Notes: generated from the letters alone by a model not told the origin. Positions 32,559 to 45,289 are shown, counted from the stretch's first letter. The stretch is 64,000 bases of DNA from Owenia fusiformis (GCA_903813345.2 CAIIXF020000002.1:17431467-17495466); one strand, 5' to 3'. Translations and numbers: made by a program.

Positions 32559-35500
32559 CTGAAAGAGATATGGAATGTAATTAAGTGCTAGAAACTGGTA
32601 ATGGCCATTCTCTACAACTTGCGAGATGAAAATAAACCGATGTATTTGATTTTTACTGATAATCTTAATATTGTTGCTGTTAAACTGACGAAAATATCCA
32701 AGTGCTCGAACAACCTACAACCCATCATTTGCATTCGTTTGACTTCACTTCCTAAAAGAGAGGTTCGTCTTCTAGTTTATAACAAGACTCTATGCGCAGG
32801 GTCACCTACAGTCAGTAACTTTTCAAAACGTTTTAGATGTATAAAATATATTGTAAGATATGTTTACACGGGCCCTTTAATATATACATTCTTCAATGTT
32901 CAACTTTTGATACAGTTGATAAATCCACGAGCATATAAGTTTGCGATTACACGCATCATAGCATAAGCCTCTATGAATGAATTCTGAAAATAAAAATCAT
33001 GCTGATTTAAAACATGTTTTACCTCGTTTTCTCTTATGAAAATAATTTGATGGGTCGACAACTTCCTTGTTATGTCCCATTCCAGATCTCCTGGTATATT
33101 CAGCCTTTAGCGCATCAAAGGGATTCCGTATGACTAGAATAGCTCTCTGGAAAGTTACTCCATCGTTGTGGTTCCATAAAGGTTCGTGTGTTTTGATCGC
33201 TACCACGGAGTCATCTTTTTTGCCCTCTCCCGGGAATTTTTTCATCAGTAAACCATCCCGATAGATGGAGCCAGTAAACGCACCTAATATCGTTGGAAAA
33301 AGGACGGGACTTTTAAAGTCTAAGGAAGGACGGTTAAAACATGCAATCTAACAAACTTCTACCCAGGAATACAGAGGATATTACTAAATACATTAATATT
33401 AATGAAGATATCTTTTTAAAGCGAAATCACATTATTGCAAAGGGTAAATTAAAATACATTTATACTTAGTGTGCAACTATGAAATTACCTGTACGTTTTT
33501 GTCAGTATAAATAATCCTAAGATATTTAAAATTCGTAATAAATATGTAATCAATTAAATAGACTGCCAAAGGGAAAGAACCAAAAAATGTTACACAGGGT
33601 TCGTACACACCTGGAAATGTCAGGGAAATTGATTTATTTTTCCAGGTGCTGGAAATGTCAGGGAATTTCAAAATTGGGTCAAAAAGGGCCAAAAATGTCA
33701 GGGAATTTTGAAACAGTAGATGTGTCAGGGAAATGTCAGGGAATTTTGTATCATTGTTGAAAAAATAATGTTCCAGCAAAATACATTTTAAGGCTATGAT
33801 AGGATATCAATGAAATCCAAAATCGAGCAGTTAGTTGTTTCCACAAATTGCAAATCTTCATTAGGGTTGATTGAATGACATTAAATCTGGTTTTGTCTAT
33901 TTGTAAGAACAGTGTGAACATTATACTGAAACCGAACAATAAAGAATATGTATAGATGGTTCAATACAATTATGCTTTTCCATGTAGTAAGTTAGTCTAA
34001 GGCCATTCAAAGTTATTTGCTGGTATATGTTTCATGGTTTGTTGAGGGGTTAATCTGAGGAGGGCGGAAGGTGAAAAACAAAAAAATCAGGGAACTCTTT
34101 ACAGTTTAAAATTGTATTTATATTAAGGAGCTGTCTGTTCCGACAGTCCGGTCGTATTCAGTCTATTTATCTAACTCAAATATCAGTTGACAGATTTGGT
34201 TGGAATTGCCCCTCAAGGGAGTTGCTATTTTTCTTTAGTTTCAAGTTTCTGTTTTTATTTGGATTCATGTCAAAACATTAACAAAGTATAGTTTGAAATG
34301 CTTGAAATGCATCATATACATATTGTCAATTTTGAAAATTTTCAAAAAAATGCACCCCCTTGACACTTGCTGACTCTGCCCCTGTACATGTATGTTTACC
34401 TACGTAAATATGTATAAATAATAATAAATTGGTGAATAAGACGGCCTGTAGAAGTAAAGTTGAGTCATGAGAAATGGTACTAAATGACAAACCCAAAATA
34501 TTTCATAAAGTCTTGTCTTTTAAATAATACAGTTGTTAGAGACTTTTTAGAGGCCCTGCAAGCTAGGAAAACTGGTTTGAAGAAAAAACCGGGTACCGGG
34601 TAGTAAATTCTCCATGCTGGGTTCAAAATTGGTACCCGGTACCCGGTCGAAAAAACCGGGTCCCCAAAAAACGAAAATTACGAATATATAACATACATAT
34701 ATAATAATGTATATCATTAGAAAACGTGTAAGATTTGTTTTGAATTTACAAAAATGTATGTAACTTCCTTCAAAATTGAGCTAGAAGCTTCAAATAAAAA
34801 GCATTTTAAGGCTCTTTTCTTCCTCTATCATCATGTTCATTGGTTATGGAGGGGGGTGCGATCGCACCATCACACCCCATCCTGGCTACGCCTGTGACAT
34901 TGCAAAATACTTCATCAAAATAGCAAAGCAGTCTTATTAGATGGTTTGTGCCCAAAATGTAACAGCAAAATATGCAGAGAGTAAAAAACATGTCATTTCC
35001 CAAAAGTTCATAAATTAAATTAGGCAAGATTTAGCCCATCATGAGAAATCATGGCCTTCATGTTTCTCGTTGAAGGCAGAAATATGTGATGAGTATAAGA
35101 ATGGATTTAACCATTTACTGTGTTCATGTAGACCTATGTAGCATAGTAGTCCCATTCAAATCTAAAACAAGGGCGGGATGTCTAGGAGCAAGATCATTTC
35201 ATCAGAATATTAAAGGCCCCATGTAAAGTTTAAACCACTTTGGCTTATATTGTAGTCTTACCCAATGTTATCAAAGTGTGATATGTGAAACTTTTTTTTT
35301 AAATTTCAAAAAGTGGTTTTTGATAGACTTTTTGTTCCAAAATTTGTGAATTTATTTAAAACCAACTTTTAGAGGTCACTCATATCTTCTAATTAGCCAC
35401 AATTCATACCAATGCATAGCATTTATCCTCCCATGTTTTTTGCCGAAAAAATTAAGAAAATCGGTTGATAAACAAGCGAGAAATGAACTTATCAGTGCAT

Positions 35501-38500
35501 GAAAATGGTTCTGAGAAAAATGCATTTTAAAATTTTAGTTCTCATAGAAACCAATGGTACAATGACATCTAAAACATAATTTATTCTTCCTTTTAACCTG
35601 GTTAGACAATCAACATTGGTTTTTTATGAAAATCTAGTATATTTAGAAAAGATTGACATCGAAAAAAAAAATTCAATTTTTTTCAAAAAGTTTTTGTTAC
35701 CATAGTGACATCACTAATGTTTCAAAATATTTTTGATAAGCTAAAACATTGAAGTGGCCCATTAAATATGACATTTTATTATTGAAATAGTGTGTCTTTT
35801 GTTCAATCTTTGCATTGGTGTTAAAAATATAATCTTTTTTGAAATGCATTAAGAAATATTTGATGATTAAGAAATTTCAACTTTTTTTGAAAAATGGCGG
35901 GAAATTTGAATATTTAAGAAATGAAATGCTCACAACTTTTTTTTCAAAAAAAATTTTTGTTCAAAAATCTCTAAAATCAATTTTTAAGTCCTGACAAATA
36001 GTAAATGAATGATAAAAAAATATTTTCAAACTTTAGACGGGGACTTTAAAACATACGTAGTATTTGCCCATTTAATTCGATTCTTGATAATCGTTTTTTC
36101 TGAAAGGTTACTAATTCACAATGAAGCAACGATGTATCTTTTAGAATCAATATTTTATAATGAAGTGTATTTTTAGAATTTAAATCTTAAATAAAATAGG
36201 ATTAGAATGAAATGGATTACAAATACAATTTAATAAATGTGAAAAGTAGAAATGGTATACTCTTTTATGATCAATTAGTTTTGGCTCATATGGACAAACT
36301 AGTGACAAAAATTAAAGCCAACTTTACATTAAAAAGATAATCTTGCAACATTAACAAGACAAAATGCCACACAGGTTATCGCAAAGAAATGAATAGATAG
36401 GATTCAACCATTTACTGTGTTCATATATGTAGTGGAATTAGTCCAGTTCGTATCTATAACAAGAGCAGGGTGTCTAGGAGCAAAATTGTTTCTTCAGAAT
36501 ATTACAGTTATACTAATTGGCCATTTAATTCAAGTCTGAATGATAGTTTTTTTCTGAAAAGATACGAATTCACAATGACGAAACGGGGTATCTTTTAGAA
36601 TCAATATTCTACAGGGTGGTCCAAAAAAGTGAACCCCTGCACTGGCCATATTTCCCTTATTACTTGCAGGAATTATTTTTTATTTTCACATGTTGTAGAG
36701 GAAGGTCTAAAATTTATGTTGATACCATACATTTTTCTTAGTCTTGAAATTTGCAGAAATTATAAGCCTTAACCAAACATTACTGACAATGGACAAATTG
36801 TGATTTTCAATATCCGCGATTTTTCAACCCTTTGACACCTTTCCCCTGTGAATTTTTTAAGCTGCAGTCTTAAATAACTAATATTCTCTGACTTTGTTCA
36901 ATTTTAAATCTTGCACATTATGGCTTAAAACTAGCATCCTACATTTGTTAGTTGCAAAGTTATTGTGATCCAAAGAGATGTGCTAAGCTTCCACAGACGA
37001 AAACATTTTCCAGTGAAATCATGAACATACCCCTATATGATCTTGAAATGTCAATATCTTCATAAATCATGGACCAATTCTTATGATATATGGCTCAAAA
37101 CATTGAATATTGGATTTTCTTTTGATTTTTTAAAGATATTTGATGAAGGGGTTATCAGATTCCTGGTGACAGGGGCAACTTCCTTCCATAAGAGGCCCCT
37201 CTCTAACTAGGTAACATACCCCTGAACTGTTGAACAGTTAAAAATGCTTCAAAATGATCAATGAAAGTGTGAAATGTGTTTTCTGCTTGAATAGTGTCCC
37301 TTTTGTCATATGGTAGGGTTTTAAACTTGTATCTCTAACTGAAAGCTGTTTAAGATCATCCAATGTGTTTCAACAATTTCCATGAATCACATTTGTAAAA
37401 TTTTGTACAATATCTAATTTCCAGGCATGTTTGTTAAACGCTTGTAACTTTTTCAAAATTTAAGACTGAGAATAAATTATGGCATCAACCAAAACTTTAG
37501 ACCTTTCTCAACAACATGTGATAATATGAGCCAATTCATGCATGTATTAAGAAAATTGTAGCCTGTTGCAGGGGTTCACTTTTTTGGACCACCCTGTATA
37601 ATGAAGTATATTTTTAAAATCTAAATCTTAATTCTAACATGTGTGATGTCACAATGACGAGAACAATTGATTTATTGGTCTATATTGGGGTATGTATGAC
37701 CTGTAAATTTCAATATAGACCAAAAAATGCAATGACTATTACAATTGCATACTGTACTCACCCCCTCTGAACCAATTTAGTCTCAATATAGACATGACAG
37801 ATGTCAATATGTGACGTCAGTATTTTGCAAACTATTTAGCTAGGAGGAAATCCGGTAAATAGAATGTCCAAAACATTAGAATTTTTCAGATTGAAAATAA
37901 TCAAATCGGAAGAAACTTAGGTTTTATCATGTTAGAATCGTAACAAAGACCTCGATTCTATGATTTATGGCAAATATATGACCTCAAATTTTATTCTGCC
38001 CATTGCCAAAGAGTAAGACCTCAATCCCTACGCGATTTCGGTCTTTTAACAATGAACAGAATAAAATTTTCGGTCATATATTGCGCCATAAATCATAGAA
38101 TCTCGGTCTTTATTCCTTAAATAAAATAAGATTAGTGTCAGAATGAACTGGATTGCATATTACAATAAAAAAAAGAAATGAAGGAACAGTATACTCTTTC
38201 ATGGCCGTCAGATGGGGGAGGGGGGTGCGATGGGTGCGACACCCCCCAAATAAATTTTGGGGGAATTTTTTTTTTTTGAAAATTTTTTTTTTCAATTTTT
38301 TTTCCATTGACTCATACACTTTGAAAGTGCCCAGAAAGCACCAAATAGCATTTAAAAATTGTAAAAGTTTCTATGGGGAGTGGGCCATCCCCCCACACCG
38401 CTTGGTTTGTGACTCACAACTGAGTTTGTTATTGTGTTACTCACTACTGAGTTGTTATTCTATTACTCACCGCTTAGTTGTTGCACCAGATGCCTGGCCC

Positions 38501-41500
38501 AAGTGTTACCGGACCCAGGAAAGCTAACCAGAGCAGTCTTTGGCCATCCTTTAGAAAATGAAAGAGGTTGACAATCATTTGATGTCTGCAAAGGATTGTG
38601 TTTTTTGGTTATGGACAGATTTGTCGTTGGCGCTACTTGCCGGCTGTACCCGGTACAGTTTGTCTCTGGTACTATTTTCTTAATGTCACGTTTCTTCATT
38701 TTGTGACTATCATGGTATAAACCATTCTTATTTTCTTTACTGACTGTTTGAGAATTGTTGGCCGTATTTGATAATCTTTTGCCATCCCTAAGGCTAGTAT
38801 ACAATGCGTTGTCTGAAAGAACAATGAAAATGGCAATGTTTTAAATAATTGATGTATATGGATGACCTATATAATATTGCGACCCGATAATCAATAATAT
38901 CTATTATAAATAATTCATTCGATTCTAGGCCTATTGCTTGTGTTACATAATGTTTTGCTAAGCAACTACACGACTATACCCTATATAATCTTCAATATCA
39001 GGTGTAAACTGTTGAAGGCAGTGTTTGTTTTTAAGAATTTGCTAATGCGTTTGTTATGTTCCCATATAATGCCGAAAATAATTTAGAACGTTTACGTAAT
39101 TGATGCAAACATGCCCACGTCCATCCAAATTGACGTCTATCAATACAGAATTTAGAATAGGTCTCAGTCACATTTGCTCTACGGCGGCCGTAGCTTCGCA
39201 AAATCGATATAGATCGAAAATCTATACCGTACTACTTATTTCTACATGTTGTGCTAACAACATATTTCTCTTGATTTTGAACCCTGCGAACCCCCCCCCC
39301 CCCTCCTAGCTACGGGCCTGAAAATAATCTGGAAATTGAATGAGATTCTACCTTTTTGAAATCAGCTTGGAACCTATGAGCAGTTTCGAATCCAGAACAT
39401 TTTACTCAACATTGAGTCTAGACGAGAATATCATGATCAGCTCCAGACTAAGGTCTCAAATTTTGTTAAAACTATCTCAACAAAAGAAAAGTTGTTGTAC
39501 ATTATGTGAGAAACAACTTGGTCCATGCTTCAATCCAACAACAAAAAAACTTTACAAAAAATTAAACGGGGGGTGGTTGGTATGTTCGCAAGATATTTGA
39601 TCCCATTCAAATTATCCAGAAGTTATACATTTAGCCTATTCAAACAATAAATCACGCAACGTGTTTTTATAGTTAGACATGAAATTCTTTAGTTAGAGTT
39701 TCAAAATTTTTAATTTTTTCGTGTCCTTTTGAACCCGGAAAATTAAGTAGCTGTAATTGTGAATATTTCCTTCACAGTATTTATCGTCAAGATTTCTTGG
39801 TTGCCTACACATGGGCTTTCAACAGAAGCTAGAGCAATAATCCATCGGCGGCATTATTCTATTCTACATTATGATTAGACTATATGGAAATGTTTTCCAC
39901 AAGAACGTTTGGGCAACTTTGACACATTTCATGTATTTAGACAGTTCTCTTGCTTTCGTCGCCACATGACAACTTTTGTTGACAAGTATCATCCCGATAA
40001 TCCTTTCAAATGGTACATTGCAAACAATTCAATATATACGCCGTATACTAGGCCTTTACCACGAACAGTGTCAACACCAGTGTCGTGTGTCCACTGGAAG
40101 TTTTTTGTATCCGACAGATATTAAATTATTAGTTTGAGGAAGGATCACAAAATTAAACATATAACACTTCAATTAGGAAGTAAGGTACTATTAATGCTAT
40201 AAAAAGTAGTTTCAGCCATGTTAATTTTTCCAAAAATGTCTAATGGCAGAGAAGCATAAAAATAGAAGAGGCCACAGATATGATAGCTAAACTACAAAAC
40301 AAACTAAAATATAGAGGTATATCCAGAATTATGGCAATGTCTATACTTTCTATACATTGTCTATACTTTCTATACTTTCGATCTCCTTTTTCATACTATC
40401 TGCCTTCGACGTTTCTATACTTTCGAACTGCTTTTTCATACCAACTGCCTTTGACAAATCAGATGTCTATAGTTTCTATACTTTCGAAATGCCCTTTCAT
40501 ACTAACTGCCTTTGACAAAGCAGATGTCTATAGTTTCTATACTTTCGATCTGCTTTTTCCTATAACTGTCTTAGACAAATCAGATGTCTATAGTTTCTAT
40601 ACTTTCTATACTTTCTATCTGCTATTTCCCAGAACTGTCTTCGACATATCAGATGTCTATACTTTCTATACTTTCGATCTGCTTTTTCCCATAACTGTCT
40701 TCGACAAATCAGATGTCTACAGTTTCTATACTTTCTATCTGCTTTTCACAAAACTGTCTTTGAAAAATTAGATGTCTATAGTTTCTATACTTTCTATCTG
40801 CTATTTCCCAGAACTGTATTCGACATATCAGATGCTTTCGATCTGCTTTTCCCCATAACTGTCTTCGACAAATCAAATGTCTATAGTTTCTATACTTTCT
40901 ATACTTTCGATCTGCTTTTCCCCATAACTGGCTTCGACAAATCAGATGTCTATAGTTTCTATACTTTCTATCTGCTTTTCCAAAATGTAAAGTATAGAAA
41001 GTATCGAAAGTATAGACATATGGAATTCACCAAAATCAAAAGATGTATAGACTTTAGAGAGTCCAATCGTCTAAGACTGAAAAAAGTATCATTTAAAAAA
41101 AGCAGTTCGAAAGTATAGAAAGTATAGAATATGCCATAATTTTGGATATACATGAAAATATACAAAAATTAGGACATGTATAAATGTTTCTATTTTTACA
41201 TATCCTGTTTCAATATATGGTCATTTAATTGCTTATATTTTAGGTTCAAAGTAGTTCCAAACATTTAAAATTTTACTGTACATCGGTCATTTGGAATAAT
41301 AATTCCCATGCAAACAGATGGTTTTGAATATTAGGCTTCTAGTCTTACATTTTCAGTCAATTTTCAAAAATTGCCAAAGATATGGTCTTGTGAGATCCTG
41401 ATTGTGTATCAAACGGAAAGTCCCCTTGCCGTGACCATATGAAACAATTTAGTACGTGTAGAGACAAATACGTCAAGACGGGCGTTGATTCTATCAATGA

Positions 41501-42509
41501 GACCTCTAATCACGTACCTGCTCTATCCAAGATCTTCTGGACGCTTATTAACATCATCATATACATCATCAAGCATAGTATCATAAATATCCGTATAAAT
41601 GATCGTCTTTTCATGCTACTGTATCCTTAGTTATTTTTGCAATTTCCTTCAGATTGCTACTGCAACTTCTGAACTAATAAAAATTAAAATTGTGAATATG
41701 TAGACTCAGGAATTATCATTATATACAAACAGATTACAGAGGCATAAGAGCTCTCATAAACGATTATTTATTTATAATGATTACGATCAATATTCCATTG
41801 CATGTGTGTATATTCATATGCGTGTAGCGTTTGAGATTTACAAGGGCCAATTCATGCTGCTTCCAGTAAGTACATAGTTAAGGTAGTTTAGCATGATGAC
41901 AAATTTTGGTGGATTTCCAATCATCTTCCTATAGCAGAGCCGGTCGGTAGGTTGGTCAGTTGGTTAATGTATGTTTTTCTATTTTATGAACTTTTAAGGA
42001 TCACTCCAATTGTATGAACTAGGTCAAAAACGTCCTTCATTTTTATTACCCTTGTCAATTTCTATTATTGCCCGCTAAAACAATTCAAATTTAGATCGTT
42101 ATTTATATTTTCTATCGTAAATTAATTCAAAAGCTAAATCCTAAGTACTTAATAATAACTATAAGTAGCACAGCTGTACCCAGCTAACTCTTGACACTAA
42201 ACGTAGCAAGCAAAAAATTATGTTGAAATGAATTGTGAACAATTGTTTGACAGCTACTATTTTCTGGTTTTGTCTTTGTCGCCCCTTCAATACTATGATT
42301 AGTGTTTATAAATAGATATGTATCTCACGATTGTTTTATACATATAATTGTAGTTTTTGAACCGTAAAGTGCATTCACAGTATGCACCCCTGGTGATAGC
42401 CAGTGATCCTTAGTGATTTTTAAATTACCTCCTTTCCAATGAAGTTCTAATACACCGATGGAAAGCTGAGAGTGTCTGTTTAAGAATCGAACCTCTATTC
42501 GAATTTTCA
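32164..42509 (-). CDS. Sulfotransferase, WSCD-like, with PA14-like exon (4 exons, 5' incomplete)
   Basis: Join (minus) 42509..42429, 38812..38471, 33283..33023, 32558..32164, phase 1 at every junction. The catalytic part uses PAPS to sulfate an acceptor, most likely a glycan in the Golgi lumen. Motifs: ALVSFPGSGNTWARHL, the 5'-phosphosulfate loop; TGSIYRDG and AIKTHEP; ILVIRNPFDALKAEYTRR, the 3'-phosphate binding segment; HLIVVHYEQLKKNLK; and SNSDGGFKRRH near the end. This matches the WSC-domain sulfotransferase (WSCD) type. The upstream exon KIRIEVRFLNRH..GVLELHWKG resembles the last strands of a PA14 domain, continued by DNALYTS. The first exons (membrane anchor) were not found. The linker between PA14-like and catalytic parts is about 75 polar residues. 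The PA14 exon join is the least certain part. Confidence 0.82.
33023..33283 (-). CDS. Sulfotransferase exon with 3'-PB motif
   Basis: Acceptor GATATTAG ends at 33284 and donor GTAAAA starts at 33022. Encodes GAFTGSIYRDGLL, AIKTHEPLW and ILVIRNPFDALKAEYTRR. Arginine and the downstream region fit the PAPS 3'-phosphate site. Confidence 0.88.
33590..33745. repeat. Interspersed repeat with AATGTCAGGGAA units
   Basis: AAATGTCAGGGAA(TT) recurs five times within 150 bp, next to GGTTCGTACACACCTGG. The open frame on the minus strand is a translation of these units and not a gene. In the first sulfotransferase intron. Confidence 0.6.
34581..34664. repeat. Inverted GGTACCCGGT repeat
   Basis: ACCGGGTACCGGGTA on the left, GGTACCCGGTACCCGGT and ACCGGGTCCCC on the right. 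Self-complementary, GC-rich island in AT-rich intron. Confidence 0.6.
35214..36045. mobile_element. 832-bp TTAA-flanked element
   Basis: Terminal inverted repeats AGGCCCCATGTAAAGTTTAA and the complement of its right end (AGTCCCCGTCTAAAGTTTG). TTAA on both sides (35210-35213, 36046-36049). The equivalent site in the second copy of the host repeat (near 36502) is uninterrupted. Non-autonomous: no transposase frame seen. Confidence 0.72.
36612..37596. mobile_element. 985-bp mariner-like non-autonomous element, TA target
   Basis: Left end CAGGGTGGTCCAAAAAAGTG, continuing AACCCCTGCA; the right end is its inverted repeat, finishing CCACCCTG. TA on both sides (36610-36611, 37597-37598). The uninterrupted site exists in the related copy near 36148-36160 (AATATTTTATAATGAAG). 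No open transposase frame. Confidence 0.82.
37945..38111. repeat. 167-bp hairpin element
   Basis: AAAGACCTCGATTCTATGAT and TTATGGC at the left, GCCATAAATCATAGAATCTC and GGTCTTT at the right. Interior contains ATTTTATTCTG / CAGAATAAAAT pairs. Inserted in copy 2 of the repeat at 35070-38210. Confidence 0.7.
38471..38812 (-). CDS. Sulfotransferase exon with 5'-PSB motif
   Basis: Acceptor TTCTTTCAG ends at 38813; donor GTGAGT starts at 38470. Polar linker (residues rich in N, K, S) followed by KTALVSFPGSGNTWARHLVQ, the P-loop-like PAPS binding motif. Joins in phase to the exon at 33283. Confidence 0.88.
38813..42428. other. Intron between PA14-like and sulfotransferase exons
   Basis: Contains a fragment related to the Harbinger-type hairpin (39165-39190, GTCACATTTGCTCTACGGC), a C-run at 39291-39302 and the foldback array 40317-41151. 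No coding exon recognised. Confidence 0.5.
40317..41151. mobile_element. Foldback element with tandem-repeat arm
   Basis: Ends are inverted repeats: GTATATCCAGAATTATGGCA at left, TGCCATAATTTTGGATATAC at right, each followed inward by CTATACTTTCTATACTTTCG. The left arm carries about ten units of 58-62 bp (GTCTATAGTTTCTATACTTT, CGATCTGCTTTT, CTGTCTTCGACAAATCAG). The right arm at 40985-41130 has the inverted units. The plus-strand open frame (Tyr/Phe/Ser repeats) is a by-product. Confidence 0.75.
42429..42509 (-). CDS. PA14-like exon upstream of sulfotransferase
   Basis: Acceptor TTTGCATTCAG ends at 42510; donor GTAATT starts at 42428. The 81-nt exon reads KIRIEVRFLNRHSQLSIGV then LELHWKG. The spacing of I-x-I-E-x-x-F and L-x-L-x-W is that of the closing PA14 strands. 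Phases fit an exon before (phase 1) and the sulfotransferase exon after. Short, so it could be a chance frame or an exon of another gene. Confidence 0.5.
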
Positions 42510-42869
42510 CTGAATGCAAAGTTAGATATTAACCCTTTCTATCATTTGAAGCAGTATACAGTAAAACCTTCGAACAGGGAATGCTCTTGGGACTTAAGGA
42601 GTTTCCTTGTTCAGAGGTTTTCCCTATAGAGAGGGGCCGCACTTTCAGCAAACTCAAACTTGCCGAATAAGCATGTTTGTATATGGGCATTTAAGAACTG
42701 AATTTCAAGTTTCATCAACCCCATTTTATATCATTGATAATCTAGAAGTTAACAGTAAAAGATTTAAAAATGTGGCTCAACATGAGAGATCGCCGCTCCT
42801 ACCAAGTTGTCCCTGTATCATTAAGGTCTGGCACGCGTCCGTCCTCTGTCCTCAGCGCGTATGTTAGGG

Positions 42870-43110
42870 TTAAATTCATTTTTTTGATTTTTTGACACAT
42901 AAGTTTACTGTTTTTATGATATTCATTTTTTTATTTTTTTGATAGACAAATCTAATTGCATTTATGAAATTCATTTTTTGTAAATTTTTTGATTTTTTGA
43001 CACAAAAGTTATCTATGGAACTCATTTTTTTGATTTTGTTACATACATATTCATGGTCTTAAGGTAAGGGTTAAATTCATTTTTTGATAATTTTCATTTT
43101 TTGATATTTT
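42870..43110. repeat. GGTTAAATTCATTTTTT repeat cluster
   Basis: AGGGTTAAATTCATTTTTT followed by TTTGACACA(T/A)AAGTTTA recurs several times. A related stretch lies at 15420-15530. Confidence 0.6.
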
Positions 43111-45289
43111 TGACCCAAGTTCTGGATATACATGCACTTTCGGTGGTGAAAAAATGCTGGAAATTGGGGAAGGCAAAATTCAAAGCAGTTATCAAATAAA
43201 TATAAACATTATTTCTACTGTCAAAAAAGTATTTATTTTTAGAAATAGATAGTATCTTTTAGATGAAAATGTTATAATTATACAATGTGTAAGTTTTTCC
43301 AATACCCTAAATAACACTAATTCCATTTTGAACAGTGCATTTTCAATCTGAGTGGAGCAAAACAGTACAGCATTCTATGACCCTCATATTGAAGTTTGGA
43401 AAACATCAGTAATTCTTGCAATTTTTGTGTTACCCTGCCAACTGAATCAGAACAAATAAACAAATAAAAATGAGGAGATAAAATACACTAAAAATACAAA
43501 TATATACAAATAAAATGTATTTTTTAATTTCTATTTGTCAGAGAGGTAGGCCGTATAATCAGCATTTTGTTATGTGCTTAAATCCTTTTCATACACTGTA
43601 AAACATGCAAAATGTCACCACCTGTCATTTGTTACAGACGCCAAATGCCAGATGCCAACCGCCGTCACAAAAATGGAGACTATAATACATGGTGACATAA
43701 AAAGGAATAGAATTCAATTCAATCGCCGACAAGTTTGATTTTGTCATCTGGTTGACAGTGGGAGGGGAACGTGCAGAGTAAATCCATTAGAAAAACTACC
43801 ATTCTACTAAAATGAAATAGGTACTGTAAGTGTAGTTCAATTTTGTCGTGCGTGAACGTGTATTAGTAATTCGTCACCTGCAAATACACCCATCAAATTC
43901 CCATTACACATGGGAAACATTCCATTGCTACAAATTGACGCCAAAATAGATGGGTGATGGGGGATGTAGATGGGTGGCCGTCAATTAAATAACAGTGAAT
44001 GTTTCCCTGATGTACTGGAAATGTGATGAGCATATTGGTAGGTGAGGAAACACTCTAAAATGTTCACAAACTACCAAATAAAACAACTACAACTACCTGC
44101 TTTTTGAACAAAAATACGTTCTCCCTTTAAAATGAATTCTCATTTCTACCGTTATTTTGAATGAAAATGATGTTCAAACTGTTTTTCTTTCAAGTAAATG
44201 AGTCTTATCTTGTCCACCTTTTGGATGTTTCACTACAGCAGTTTGCTTGTGGATAAATAAGCCAGCATGGGAGCTCACCACTGGGCCCTTAAAACCTAGG
44301 GGTCAATTCAAAAATCACCAGTCATCTCTAGTTAAATAGAGAATAGTTATCCTGTATTCTGATTGGCCAGAACATGACATAGAATGCATATGCATATATG
44401 TGGATTGTTTACCACATTGTGGCTGATTTTCATATTCTATCCATACAAGTACATAATATTGTTGTATCATTTCAATGTCATGAGTTCATGAAACAATATT
44501 GCGAGTCCTGTATTCAGTGTGACTGTTTGTTTTGTGTTTTATTTTCTGACTATTCCTTTATCTGATACTTCCCTTCATTTATTTATATGACTTGTCCCAC
44601 TAGTCCATATTTCACAATAGCTAGTCCCATATTCAGTGCGACTATTCCTTTATTTAATACTTCTTTTCATTTAGTTATGTGAGTATTATTTGTCCCACTA
44701 GTCCGTATTTCACAATTGCTAGTCCTTTGTTCACATTGTTTCTGATAATCCCTGAGGAACTTGACAACATCTGGTGATTTCATGAGTGACTGGAAATAAA
44801 TTGAACATTTCATTCCATGTTCTCCATACATGGCTAGTCACGAGCATATAATACGTATGATGGTAAGTAGTGGTGAAATAATTCATGTAGCAAAGACAGT
44901 TCAAACTTAGCAAATCTAAAACCCATTTAATTTGAATCTCACAAAAAGTGTTCAGATTGACAGGTATTTACATTTTGAGGTTTTTCAACGTCCACAGTGG
45001 CAGATTAAAAATTCAGATAAGAGGGGAATTAAGATAGAAGAGGGTGTTCATATGTACAGGTTTCGCTTTATGTCATTTAATAAATTACAATTCTGGTTGG
45101 ACAGAAGATAAAATATGCATATCTTTAACCTGAGATTGAGACTTCAAGATTTTAATGCGATATCTAGCAAAGCCTAGAAGTTGCAACCTTTTGCATGTTA
45201 GTTTGATAATGAGACTCTGACACCATGTAACAAGGCATTAACATGACAAAATGTCACCACCTAGTTGCTCACAATATTATGAGGTCAAT

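Larger units (their letters stand above)
35070..38210. repeat. Duplicated repeat with nested insertions
   Basis: One interspersed sequence occurs twice in direct orientation: copy 1 is about 35090-35213 plus 36046-36270, copy 2 about 36395-36611 plus 37597-37640 and 38113-38210. Shared landmarks: AACCATTTACTGTGTTCAT, GGTGTCTAGGAGCAAAATTG-like, CCCATTTAATTC, TCTTTTAGAATCAATATT, TAATGAAGT, and the AGTATACTCTTTCATG end. Each copy is split by different elements, described separately. Confidence 0.7.
33284..38470. other. Sulfotransferase intron between 5'-PSB and 3'-PB exons
   Basis: 5.2 kb. Mostly the repeats listed. The gaps 33750-34580 and 34670-35070 hold nothing recognised. Confidence 0.6.

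Noticed and set aside
32601-32966. 121-residue plus-strand frame
   Set aside because: Lies in a sulfotransferase intron on the other strand; composition as in intron, no recognisable domain or splice signals.
33477-33779. 100-residue minus-strand frame with repeated KFPDIS
   Set aside because: Read-out of the AATGTCAGGGAA repeat units.
40280-40771. 163-residue open frame rich in SFYTF repeats
   Set aside because: Translation of 58-62 bp tandem units of the foldback element; no domain, no splice or start context.
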